The notes under the pieces were generated by a model. The model was not told the origin of the DNA, made no database searches, and saw nothing but the letters and a program-made list of their open reading frames with translations. A stretch of 64,000 bases of DNA, taken from positions 1 to 64,000 of the forward strand of contig NZ_FQZN01000007.1 in NCBI RefSeq assembly GCF_900142015.1, in the 5' to 3' direction. Of the stretch, positions 1-6,917 are shown piece after piece. Numbering within the stretch: the stretch's first letter is position 1; every line of letters begins with the position of its first letter. The translations under genes were made by a program, and so were the position numbers. Source of the DNA: Bacteroides stercorirosoris (GTDB taxonomy: Bacteria; Bacteroidota; Bacteroidia; Bacteroidales; Bacteroidaceae).

Positions 1-222
1 GTTTAGGGGAGTCGGAGATATACCATTCTTTATTTTTAGATTATGCAAACTGACAGCGTAAATTTAACATACCCACAGGGTTTTCGGACTGACCCCATAT
101 TCCTCCCAGTGTGATAAGTATAATGTCAATCATGATGTAGTGGAATTTGGGAAATGTTGTTTATCGAAAGCCTGTATAACAAAAAAGGTCTAACTCCTTT
201 TGAGAATCAGACCTTTTCTGTG

Positions 223-295
223 TCGGAATGAGGCGACTCGAACGCCCGACCCCTACGTCCCGAACGTAGTGCGCTACCAACTGCGCTACATTCCG
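223..295 (-). tRNA. tRNA-Pro (anticodon CGG)
   Basis: On the minus strand the sequence folds as a cloverleaf. The acceptor arms CGGAATG and CATTCCG pair over 7 bp, followed by discriminator A. The anticodon stem CTACG/CGTAG encloses loop TTCGGGA, giving anticodon CGG (proline). The T arm carries the TTCGAGT loop. CCA is not encoded. It lies 25 bases from tRNA-Phe on the same strand, so the two are probably co-transcribed. Confidence 0.93.
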
Positions 296-320
296 ATACT
301 TGCCGACGGAGGGGGAAATG

Positions 321-393
321 TGGTGCCACCAGGAATCGAACCGGGGACACAAGGATTTTCAGTCCTTTGCTCTACCAACTGAGCTATGACACC
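321..393 (-). tRNA. tRNA-Phe (anticodon GAA)
   Basis: Minus-strand cloverleaf with acceptor GGTGTCA/TGGCACC and discriminator A. The anticodon stem AAGGA/TCCTT encloses loop CTGAAAA, giving anticodon GAA (phenylalanine). The T loop is TTCGATT. It precedes tRNA-Pro in the direction of transcription. CCA is not encoded. Confidence 0.95.
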
Positions 394-449
394 TTCTCCG
401 TTTGCGGGTGCAAAGATAAATAGTTTTTTTAATACAGCCAAAGGATTTC

Positions 450-507
450 TGAAAAAATAAAAGAAAATTCCCCCTTGCATCAGCAGAAACTGAATGCAAG
501 AGGGAAT
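450..507 (-). terminator. Rho-independent terminator downstream of mdh
   Basis: Inverted arms at 467-480 and 494-507 (ATTCCC..TTGCAT / ATGCAAG..GGGAAT) enclose a 13-base loop. On the minus strand they are followed by a T-rich run (complement of 450-466). It lies 130 bases past the mdh stop and before the tRNA genes, so it separates the two transcripts. Confidence 0.75.
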
Positions 508-639
508 CTCTGGTTAGGGTTGTGTTTATCTCCCAATAATTTATTGGCCTATTGCCCAATTTTTTTTCTCCTACTGGGAAAATATATTTCTCTTACTGGA
601 ACACACACATTTATACCACTTTATTTTTCGAACGTCACA

Positions 640-1641
640 TTAATCAATATTCGGATTAATGCTCTTCCAGTCTTTGATGGCGGGAAGCACTCCCATTTCG
701 ATGACTTCATCGCGCAACTTGCAGAGGTGAGCATAACTTTCTTTCAGCTTAGCCTCTTCTTCCGGAGTACCTTTCAGTTCTTTGTAATGTACACCGTCTT
801 TGTTGATTTCCGTTTCCATGGCCATCATGATGTGGTCGAAACCATGACTGTGCACATAAGTGCCGGCAGGCCAGCGGAACGGTTTGCCACCCATAGCAGC
901 AGCGATCATCTCGATAGAGACATAAGCCGGGCTTTGGAAAGAAGAACGTCCGCGGAGGTTGATGATGTTCGCACCGCCTTTGGTTACTTTAGTCTGGATT
1001 TCAGCCCATTGCTCAGCACTCAGGGCGGGAGTACCGATGATGTCCAACAACGGTTTGCCGTCTACTTTTGCAGTGGAAGCATAAACAGCCATCTGCTCTC
1101 CGTGTCCGCCATACGTACGGCAGTTTTCAACTTTATCCGGAGAGATGTGGAAATGTTTGGCAAGTTCGCTGCGCAGACGTGTACTGTCAAGAGCGGCAAG
1201 TGTGGTCACTTGTGAAGGTTTCAGGCCGGAATACAGTAAAGTAATCAATCCGGTGATGTCGGCAGGGTTGAAGATAACTACCACGTGTTTCACGTCCGGG
1301 CAGTATGCTTTTACATTCTTACCGAATTCTTCAGCAATGGCGGCATTGCCTTTCAGCAGGTCTTCACGAGTCATGCCGGCTTTGCGGGCGGCACCACCTG
1401 AAGATACGATATACTTGGCATCGGTCAGCGCTTCTTTGATGTCAGAAGTGTAAGTGAGGTTCAATCCTTCGAAACCACAGTGGAACATTTCTTCCGCTAC
1501 ACCTTCCAGACCCGGCCCGTAAGGATCGTACAGACAGATGTTAGGTGTCAGATGCATCATGATGGCAGTTTGCGCCATGTTTGAGCCGATCATGCCGGCA
1601 GCTCCTACAATTGTTAGCTTTTCGTTTGTCAGAAATTCCAT
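640..1641 (-). CDS. mdh: Malate dehydrogenase (NAD-dependent)
   Basis: Cytosolic lactate/malate dehydrogenase family enzyme interconverting malate and oxaloacetate, part of the reductive branch that feeds succinate/propionate formation in Bacteroides. The 333-residue product has a Rossmann NAD-binding loop (GAAGMIGS, residues 13-20), a substrate-binding arginine region (GGAARKAG) and the catalytic histidine in YGGHGEQM. The reading frame stays open to 1713, but the extra 24 residues there look non-coding. The ATG at 1641 puts the family's N-terminus (MEFLTNEKLTIVG) immediately before the nucleotide-binding strand and leaves about 47 bases of leader after a good -7 box. It is a monocistronic unit with its own terminator. 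It belongs to the longer MDH type rather than the 313-residue type also found in the genus. Confidence 0.9.
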   Translation of the reverse strand: MEFLTNEKLTIVGAAGMIGSNMAQTAIMMHLTPNICLYDPYGPGLEGVAEEMFHCGFEGLNLTYTSDIKEALTDAKYIVSSGGAARKAGMTREDLLKGNAAIAEEFGKNVKAYCPDVKHVVVIFNPADITGLITLLYSGLKPSQVTTLAALDSTRLRSELAKHFHISPDKVENCRTYGGHGEQMAVYASTAKVDGKPLLDIIGTPALSAEQWAEIQTKVTKGGANIINLRGRSSFQSPAYVSIEMIAAAMGGKPFRWPAGTYVHSHGFDHIMMAMETEINKDGVHYKELKGTPEEEAKLKESYAHLCKLRDEVIEMGVLPAIKDWKSINPNID

Positions 1642-1694
1642 AATTTTTATGTATTTAAGGGTGAATAGTATTTTCCGTTTTTGATTTCCGGGTA

Positions 1695-1702
1695 CAAAAA
1701 TA
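1695..1702 (-). promoter_or_regulatory. -7 box of the mdh promoter
   Basis: On the minus strand the octamer reads TATTTTTG, matching the Bacteroides -7 consensus TAnnTTTG. It lies 54 bases upstream of the chosen mdh start. No clear -33 TTTG is seen at the expected distance. Confidence 0.45.
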
Positions 1703-1829
1703 ACTGTTTTCAAGGAGATTTGTTCATAGAAAAAAGTTATGGGTTAGATTGAAAAGTTATTCTTTATACCTAAGTTTGCTTAAAAGCGAAGATTAGCTAT
1801 GCTGTAGCGTTAAAAATAAGCAAGCTTAT

Positions 1830-1860
1830 TTTGTACTGCCTTTGGTTTGCATTATCTTTG
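1830..1860 (+). promoter_or_regulatory. Upstream copy of the duplicated promoter (P1)
   Basis: TTTG at 1830-1833, a 19-base spacer, then TATCTTTG at 1853-1860: a full match to the Bacteroides primary-sigma promoter. Its transcript would run through the second copy into the CvfB-like gene. Confidence 0.8.
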
Positions 1861-1911
1861 CTTAAAAGCGAAGATAAGCTGCATCTCAGCATTAAAAATA
1901 AGCAAGCTTAT

Positions 1912-1942
1912 TTTGTACTGCTTTCGGTTTGCATTATCTTTG
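1912..1942 (+). promoter_or_regulatory. Downstream copy of the duplicated promoter (P2)
   Basis: TTTG at 1912-1915, a 19-base spacer and TATCTTTG at 1935-1942, exactly 82 bases after P1. The -7 box ends 18 bases before the ATG at 1961, so the transcript would have a leader of roughly ten bases. Confidence 0.85.
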
Positions 1943-1960
1943 CCGGAAAGGAAATAAGTT

Positions 1961-2809
1961 ATGAGCATCGAATTAGGAAGATTCAATTTATTGAAAGTAG
2001 TCAAGGAAGTGGAGTTTGGCATGTATCTGGATGGTGGTGAAGATGGAGAAATCCTGCTTCCATTGCGTTACGTGCCCGAAGGCTGCCAACCGGGAGATGA
2101 ACTGAACGTATTCATATATTTGGATAGTGAGGAACGCTTGGTTGCCACAACGCTGACGCCGCTGGTGCAGGTGGGCGAGTTTGCTTGTCTGGAAGTGGCA
2201 TGGGTCAACGAGTACGGGGCATTCCTGAATTGGGGATTGATGAAAGACCTTTTCGTTCCTTTCCGTGAGCAGAAGATGAAAATGCAAGTGGGGAAGAAGT
2301 ATATTATCCACGCTCATTTGGATGACGAAAGCTACCGTATCGTCGCCTCTGCCAAAGTGGACCGTTATCTTTCGAAAGAACCTGCTTCTTATGAGGCGGG
2401 AGATGAGGTGAACATACTTATCTGGCAGAAGACGGATTTGGGCTTCAAGGCAATCATTGAAAGTAAGTATAGCGGTCTGTTGTATGATAGTGAAATCTTC
2501 CAGTCTCTCCATACGGGTGACAAGGTGAAGGCTTTCATCAAGCAGGTGCGTGAAGATGGCAAGATTGACCTGATACTTCAGAAACCGGGATTTGAGAAAG
2601 TGGATGATTTCTCAAAAACTCTGCTTCAATATATAAAGGATAACGGCGGGCGGATTTCTCTGAATGATAAAAGTCCGGCGGATGAAATCTACTCTACCTT
2701 TGGGGTCAGCAAGAAGACCTTCAAAAAAGGAGTGGGCGATCTTTATAAGAAGCATCTCATCATCTTGCAAGGAGATGGAATCCTATTGGCAAAGCCCCTG
2801 AATTCCTAA
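1961..2809 (+). CDS. CvfB-like S1-domain RNA-binding protein
   Basis: 282-residue cytosolic protein resembling the CvfB/YitL family: successive S1-type OB folds followed by a C-terminal winged helix. The S1-like repeats are recognisable near residues 1-70, 70-140 (VGEFACLEVAWVNEYGAFL) and 145-215. The end (DEIYSTFGVSKKTFKKGVGDLYKKH) matches the winged-helix tail of the family. CvfB proteins bind RNA and affect virulence-gene expression in Gram-positives; the role in Bacteroides is not established. It is a single-gene unit, driven by the duplicated promoter and closed by the hairpin at 2855. The ATG at 1961 was chosen because the family N-terminus (MSIELGRFNLLKVVKEVEFG) begins there. Confidence 0.82.
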   Translation: MSIELGRFNLLKVVKEVEFGMYLDGGEDGEILLPLRYVPEGCQPGDELNVFIYLDSEERLVATTLTPLVQVGEFACLEVAWVNEYGAFLNWGLMKDLFVPFREQKMKMQVGKKYIIHAHLDDESYRIVASAKVDRYLSKEPASYEAGDEVNILIWQKTDLGFKAIIESKYSGLLYDSEIFQSLHTGDKVKAFIKQVREDGKIDLILQKPGFEKVDDFSKTLLQYIKDNGGRISLNDKSPADEIYSTFGVSKKTFKKGVGDLYKKHLIILQGDGILLAKPLNS

Positions 2810-2854
2810 ATGGATTAGGGAAATCCCTATATAAGAATAGAGAGAAACAAGCGG

Positions 2855-2884
2855 ATAGGGGATAAACTTCCCCTATTTTTGTTT
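2855..2884 (+). terminator. Rho-independent terminator of the CvfB-like gene
   Basis: Stem ATAGGGG / CCCCTAT (2855-2861 and 2870-2876) with an 8-base loop, followed by TTTTGTTT. It lies 46 bases after the stop codon. Confidence 0.8.
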
Positions 2885-2928
2885 CCAACAAAGAATAGAC
2901 ATTCATGAACTAAGTAAAAAACGCTACC

Positions 2929-3957
2929 ATGAAACGAATATTATTTATCCTGCTTGCCACTTTGAGTACTGCTGTTTGCAGCGCGGGCACGGACGCTATG
3001 AGTAATAGCAAAGTACGTAAGGAAACCCGTTTCCTCACCGATAAGATGGCTTATGAACTGAACTTGAACACCGAGCAATACAATGATGTATATGAAATCA
3101 ATTATGACTTCATCTCCGGTGTACGCTATGTGATGGATGATGTGCTGCTTGGATACGAATGGGCGCTCAACCGCTATTATGACTATCTGGATGTGCGCAA
3201 TGATGACCTTCGCTGGGTGTTGAGTAGTCGCCAGTACAACCGCTTTATGCAGGCCGAGTATTTCTACAGGCCTATTTATACCAGTGGCAATCGTTGGTAC
3301 TTCCGTGTTTACATCACATATACCAATCATAACCATTTCTACTTCCCCCGTCCCTATCACTACCGCACGTATGTGGGCGGACACTATCGCACACATTATA
3401 ATAATACAAGTTATTACCGCGGACGCTACAAACATCCACACTATAATGGTGCTTACCGCATCCGTGATAATAAATCCTATACCACGCACCGCCGTTCAGA
3501 CTTCGGCTCTGTGACTGTGCGTCCTGGATCCAGCCGTGAACCGTCAAGAGATGATGTGTACACAACGCGCCGTAGCAGTTCGGGCAGTAACCGTTCTACT
3601 ACTACCGGCACTACTCGTCGCGAAAGTACGAATAGCAATGCTACAAACGGCACTAACAGCTCACGCACTAATAGCGAACGTACGAATAGCAGTAGTTCGC
3701 GCAACAGTGGCAGTACGCGTAGCAATAGTAGCACACGAAGTAGTAGTACACGCAGCAGTAGCAATAGTGATACGAAGAGCAATACGAATTCTTCCCGTCG
3801 TAGCACTACCGGTAAATCGTCGGGTGCAGAACGCAAAGAAAGTAGTTCCTCCAGTGTGCGGAGTTCCTCCGGAAGCAGCACTCGCAGCAGCGGCACTTCT
3901 TCTACAAGAAGCAGTAGTTCTGGCAGTTCCACCCGTTCTTCAGGCGACCGTCGTTAA
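2929..3957 (+). CDS. Secreted protein with Ser/Thr/Arg-rich low-complexity tail
   Basis: 342 residues. A signal peptide (MKRILFILLATLSTAVCSAG) is followed by a compact N-terminal region (about 25-120) rich in Leu, Tyr and acidic residues. Next comes a Tyr/His/Arg-rich stretch (about 120-185), then a low-complexity tail from about residue 190 to the end made almost entirely of Ser, Thr, Arg, Asn and Gly (blocks such as SSTRSSSTRSSSNS). The DNA of the tail is a degenerate AGTAGTACACG-type repeat. No enzymatic motif is seen. The protein probably acts in the periplasm or at the surface; the basic disordered tail could bind polyanions such as LPS or nucleic acid (inference). Function unknown. The hairpin at 3970-4000 follows the stop. 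Confidence 0.7.
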   Translation: MKRILFILLATLSTAVCSAGTDAMSNSKVRKETRFLTDKMAYELNLNTEQYNDVYEINYDFISGVRYVMDDVLLGYEWALNRYYDYLDVRNDDLRWVLSSRQYNRFMQAEYFYRPIYTSGNRWYFRVYITYTNHNHFYFPRPYHYRTYVGGHYRTHYNNTSYYRGRYKHPHYNGAYRIRDNKSYTTHRRSDFGSVTVRPGSSREPSRDDVYTTRRSSSGSNRSTTTGTTRRESTNSNATNGTNSSRTNSERTNSSSSRNSGSTRSNSSTRSSSTRSSSNSDTKSNTNSSRRSTTGKSSGAERKESSSSSVRSSSGSSTRSSGTSSTRSSSSGSSTRSSGDRR

Positions 3958-3976
3958 GCAAAAAATGAGCGAATTA

Positions 3977-4008
3977 TTTGTGTATCTTCCGAATAATTCG
4001 TTCCTTTG
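3977..4008 (+). promoter_or_regulatory. Probable rplS promoter overlapped by a 9-bp dyad
   Basis: TTTG at 3977-3980, a 20-base spacer and TTCCTTTG at 4001-4008 (one mismatch to TAnnTTTG) lie 88 bases upstream of rplS. A perfect inverted repeat CGAATTATT / AATAATTCG (3970-3978 and 3992-4000) covers the -33 element and most of the spacer. It could be an operator or the 3' hairpin of the preceding gene. Confidence 0.5.
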
Positions 4009-4095
4009 CACCGCTTTCGCGCAATCGCTGTCAGGACATAGAGAGAAGCCTGGTATGTTGCGTTGTAACGATCAAACAATTTAAGAACAATAACA

Positions 4096-4449
4096 ATGGA
4101 TTTAATTAAAATTGCAGAAGAAGCATTTGCTACCGGTAAACAACACCCGAGCTTCAAAGCAGGTGACACTGTTACAGTAGCATATCGTATTGTCGAAGGT
4201 AACAAAGAGCGTGTACAGTTGTACCGTGGTGTTGTTATCAAGATTGCCGGTCACGGAGACAAAAAGCGTTTCACTGTACGCAAGATGTCCGGTACTGTAG
4301 GTGTAGAACGTATTTTCCCGATTGAATCACCGGCTATCGATAGCATCGAGGTGAACAAGGTAGGTAAAGTTCGTCGCGCTAAGTTGTATTACCTGCGTGC
4401 TCTTACCGGTAAGAAAGCAAGAATTAAAGAAAAAAGAGTTAATAACTAA
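4096..4449 (+). CDS. rplS: 50S ribosomal protein L19
   Basis: 117-residue ribosomal protein of the large subunit at the 30S-50S interface. Family signatures are clear: [20 protein letters not shown] near the N-terminus, YRGVVI in the middle, and [18 protein letters not shown] and RAKLYYLR toward the end. Length is normal for bacterial L19. It stands alone here rather than in the rpsP-rimM-trmD-rplS operon of Proteobacteria, and has its own terminator. The ATG at 4096 follows an A-rich leader without a Shine-Dalgarno site, as is common in this phylum. Confidence 0.97.
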   Translation: MDLIKIAEEAFATGKQHPSFKAGDTVTVAYRIVEGNKERVQLYRGVVIKIAGHGDKKRFTVRKMSGTVGVERIFPIESPAIDSIEVNKVGKVRRAKLYYLRALTGKKARIKEKRVNN

Positions 4450-4473
4450 TCAGTTATACTCTGATTTCGAGAT

Positions 4474-4510
4474 AAAAAAGGGAAGCCGATTCGTTGGTTT
4501 CCCTTTTTTA
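4474..4510 (+). terminator. Rho-independent terminator of rplS
   Basis: A 14-bp stem, AAAAAAGGGAAGCC paired with GGTTTCCCTTTTTT (one G-T wobble), with an 8-base loop. The 3' arm itself supplies the T run. It begins 25 bases after the rplS stop. Confidence 0.9.
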
Positions 4511-4543
4511 TTGCAATATATGGTAGCTGATATTCAGTGCCTT

Positions 4544-4563
4544 ACAAGGAGTTAACTCCTTGT
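4544..4563 (+). repeat. 20-bp perfect palindrome (AGTTAACT core)
   Basis: A perfect palindrome built on AGTTAACT, flanked by ACAAGG and its complement. The unit recurs with one mismatch at the centre of the larger palindrome at 28745-28808. It is followed by a degenerate stretch of GGGAGTTGAGAGGTTGGG type. Confidence 0.75.
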
Positions 4564-4706
4564 ATACAGGGAGTTGAGAGGTTGGGATTAGAGTGTTGGG
4601 AGATGGTTATCTCTGCCGAAATGAACACCATTTCCGACAGCTAACTTCTTTTTTAGGCATTCTTATTGTTTTTTCCTTCGGATGCTTAGTCCTTTTCATC
4701 CGAATA

Positions 4707-4804
4707 CTTATTCTTTCCTCCGTGAGGATTTTTTCTTTCCTCCATGATGGAAAGAAAGAATCCCCATGATGGAAAGAAAGTTTTCCCGTGGAGGAAAGAA
4801 TAAG
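4707..4804 (+). repeat. Palindromic intergenic island
   Basis: Outer arms of 15 bp match perfectly (CTTATTCTTTCCTCC at 4707-4721, complement at 4790-4804). Inside are a second dyad (TTTCTTTCC / GGAAAGAAA) and a direct repeat of ATGATGGAAAGAAAG. No T run marks it as a terminator for either strand. I see no open reading frame with coding character in 4510-4940; this island, the 4544 palindrome and the ROK terminator are its content. Confidence 0.65.
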
Positions 4805-4872
4805 CTTCTACTATGAATTTTCTTAGCAGCCGCAAGGCCGAGAGATAAAAGTGGCGGTGCGGTAGCTTAGCA

Positions 4873-4915
4873 ACAAAAATCCTCCTTTCCCGTTTTACCG
4901 GCAAAAGGAGGATTT
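4873..4915 (-). terminator. Rho-independent terminator of the ROK kinase gene
   Basis: On the minus strand, AAATCCTCCTTTT and AAAAGGAGGATTTTT pair around a 14-base loop and end in a T run. It lies 25 bases beyond the ROK stop. Confidence 0.85.
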
Positions 4916-4939
4916 CCCTTAAAATTATGATGGACTATC

Positions 4940-5920
4940 TTATTTCAAGTCTCTCAGTTCCCAGCCCAATGCACTGGCGCCCAGTACGGCTGCATCAGAG
5001 TCTTTCAACTCAGACACCAGCAGTTTGGCTTTGCCTTTGAAGATATTCAATACATTGGCATCGATAGCTTTCTGGATAGGTTTGAAGATGTAATCACCGG
5101 ATTTGGCCAATCCACCGAACAGGATGATAGCTTCAGGGCTGGAGAATGCGATGAAGTCTGCAATGGCTTCGCCCAGAATAGTACCTGTATATTCAAAGAT
5201 ATCTTGTGCTAACTTGTCACCTTGAACAGCTGCGTCATATACATCTTTTGAAGTGATGTTTTCGGCAGGGATGGAACGCAGCAAGCTGGGTTCGGTACGT
5301 GCAGTCAGAAATTCACGTGCTGAGCGAGCTACACCGGTAGCCGAACAATACGTTTCCAGACAGCCGTGACGTCCGCATCCGCAAAGGCGTCCGTTTTCGC
5401 GGCGGATGATGGTGTGTCCCAGTTCTCCGGCGAAACCGTCGTGACCATAAACCATCTGGCCGTTGATGACGATACCGCTGCCTACACCTGTGCCCAGGGT
5501 AATCATGATGAAATCTTTCATGCCGCGTGCTGCGCCGTAAGTCATTTCACCGATAGCTGCGGCATTGGCGTCATTCGTCAGTGCGGCAGGAATACCCAGA
5601 CGCTCTTCAAACATGGCTGCCAAAGGTATAACACCTTTCCAGGGCAAGTTTGGAGCAAATTCGATTGTACCACTGTAGTAGTTACCGTTAGGAGCACCGA
5701 TACCGATACCTTTAATTTTGTCTACACCGCCGTTAGCGATAATCAAAGGCAACAGATTTTTGCAAACGTCGTCTACGTAGGCATCTGCCTCTTGGTGAGC
5801 GCCAGTCTTGATAGAACCGCTTGCGATGATAGTTCCGCGTGCATCCACAATGCCAAAGACAGTGTTTGTACCGCCTATGTCAATACCTACTACGTAGGGT
5901 TTTTCCATGCTTGAATTCAT
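4940..5920 (-). CDS. ROK-family sugar kinase (probable glucokinase)
   Basis: 326-residue cytosolic kinase of the ROK family, expected to phosphorylate glucose or a related hexose with ATP. It has the N-terminal phosphate-binding loop (GIDIGGTNTVFGIVD, from residue 12), the acidic/catalytic region LTNDANAAAIGE, and the ROK zinc-binding signature CGCGRHGCLE. The C-terminal GGLAKSG motif fits the nucleotide-binding lobe. Length matches Bacteroides ROK glucokinases. The upstream ATG (MNSSMEKPYVVG) is used; the Met five codons in is a possible alternative start. It is monocistronic. Upstream a TTTG-N20-TAATTTG arrangement on the minus strand (about 5960-6000) may be the promoter but deviates from consensus. 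Sugar specificity cannot be told from sequence. Confidence 0.85.
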   Translation of the reverse strand: MNSSMEKPYVVGIDIGGTNTVFGIVDARGTIIASGSIKTGAHQEADAYVDDVCKNLLPLIIANGGVDKIKGIGIGAPNGNYYSGTIEFAPNLPWKGVIPLAAMFEERLGIPAALTNDANAAAIGEMTYGAARGMKDFIMITLGTGVGSGIVINGQMVYGHDGFAGELGHTIIRRENGRLCGCGRHGCLETYCSATGVARSAREFLTARTEPSLLRSIPAENITSKDVYDAAVQGDKLAQDIFEYTGTILGEAIADFIAFSSPEAIILFGGLAKSGDYIFKPIQKAIDANVLNIFKGKAKLLVSELKDSDAAVLGASALGWELRDLK

Positions 5921-6100
5921 GATATTAAAGTTTTGTTTAAAGGGTTAGTTAATTAGTTTTATGGTTACAAATTACACAAAGAAAAACGACACTTCAAAAT
6001 CTTTTTTAAAAAAAGTTCACCCTCTTTGCAACTTTTTGTAACATAGCTGCGTCTAATAGTGAAAATTAATAAGTAAACAGACTAAAAACAGGAGAGATAC

Positions 6101-6817
6101 GTGATACAACTGAAAGACATTAACAAGACCTACAACAACGGAGCACCCCTACATGTGCTCAAAGGCATCAACCTCGACATCAAGCGGGGTGAGTTTGTTT
6201 CCATCATGGGAGCTTCGGGTTCCGGTAAGTCCACCTTGCTTAATATATTAGGTATTTTGGATAGCTACGATACCGGTGAGTATTATCTGAACGGCACGCT
6301 GATTAAAAACCTCAGCGAGACCAAGGCTGCCGAATACCGGAACCGTATGATTGGTTTCATCTTCCAGTCTTTTAACCTGATTTCCTTTAAGGATGCGGTA
6401 GAGAATGTGGCGCTTCCGCTTTTCTATCAGGGAGTAAGCCGTCGCAAACGCAATGCCTTGGCACTGGAATATCTGGATCGCTTGGGATTGAAGGATTGGG
6501 CGCACCATATGCCTAATGAGATGTCCGGCGGACAGAAACAGCGTGTTGCCATAGCCCGCGCACTTATCACCCAGCCACAGATAATCCTTGCCGACGAGCC
6601 GACCGGCGCCCTCGACAGTAAGACTTCCGTTGAAGTGATGCAGATTCTTAAAGACTTGCACAAGACGGGTATGACGATTGTCGTAGTTACCCACGAAAGC
6701 GGTGTAGCCAATCAGACGGATAAGATTATCCATATCAAGGATGGCATCATCGGCAGTATCGAAGAGAATCTGAATCATGATGCTTCTCCGTTCGGAAAAG
6801 ACGGAATCATGAAATAA
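6101..6817 (+). CDS. ABC transporter ATPase, MacB/LolD type
   Basis: 238-residue cytosolic ATPase that powers the permeases encoded downstream. It contains Walker A GASGSGKS (37-44), a Q loop (FIFQSFNLI), the signature [15 protein letters not shown], Walker [14 protein letters not shown] and a switch histidine (VVVTHE). The start is a GTG, supported by a Shine-Dalgarno AGGAGA about five bases upstream, rare for this window. It is the first gene of a five-gene plus-strand unit: ATPase, two FtsX permeases, HlyD adaptor and TolC channel. This composition matches MacAB-TolC-like tripartite exporters of peptides or macrolides; the actual substrate is unknown. Confidence 0.92.
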   Translation: MIQLKDINKTYNNGAPLHVLKGINLDIKRGEFVSIMGASGSGKSTLLNILGILDSYDTGEYYLNGTLIKNLSETKAAEYRNRMIGFIFQSFNLISFKDAVENVALPLFYQGVSRRKRNALALEYLDRLGLKDWAHHMPNEMSGGQKQRVAIARALITQPQIILADEPTGALDSKTSVEVMQILKDLHKTGMTIVVVTHESGVANQTDKIIHIKDGIIGSIEENLNHDASPFGKDGIMK

Positions 6818-6822
6818 AAGAA

Positions 6823-6909
6823 TGTACAATGTACAATTTACAACGTACAATTGAAGCTTCGCCAACATTCCGGAAGGCAAATTGTAAATTGTAAATTGTC
6901 AAATAGTAA
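6823..6909 (+). repeat. Intergenic palindromic cassette with ACAATTT-type arms
   Basis: Between the ATPase and the first permease lies a degenerate inverted-repeat cassette. The left arm is built from GTACAATTTACAACGTACAA units, the right arm from AAATTGTAAATTGTAAATTG. They enclose a short GC-richer centre around GAAGCTTCGCC. The architecture resembles the ATTGACA cassettes at 33-47 kb, though arms and core differ. It would form a hairpin in the operon mRNA. Confidence 0.6.
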
Positions 6910-6917
6910 ATGAATAT

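Larger units (their letters stand above)
1775..1942 (+). repeat. 82-bp tandem duplication carrying two promoters
   Basis: Two imperfect copies lie end to end with a period of exactly 82 bases (1775-1856 and 1857-1938, similarity running to 1942). Both contain TTTGCTTAAAAGCGAAGAT, AAAATAAGCAAGCTTATTTTG and a promoter. The copies differ at only a few bases, so the duplication is recent or maintained. It sits directly upstream of the CvfB-like gene. Confidence 0.9.

Noticed and set aside
475..1215. 246-residue plus-strand reading frame
   Set aside because: It is antisense to mdh, whose product has all expected motifs, and shows no similarity or promoter.
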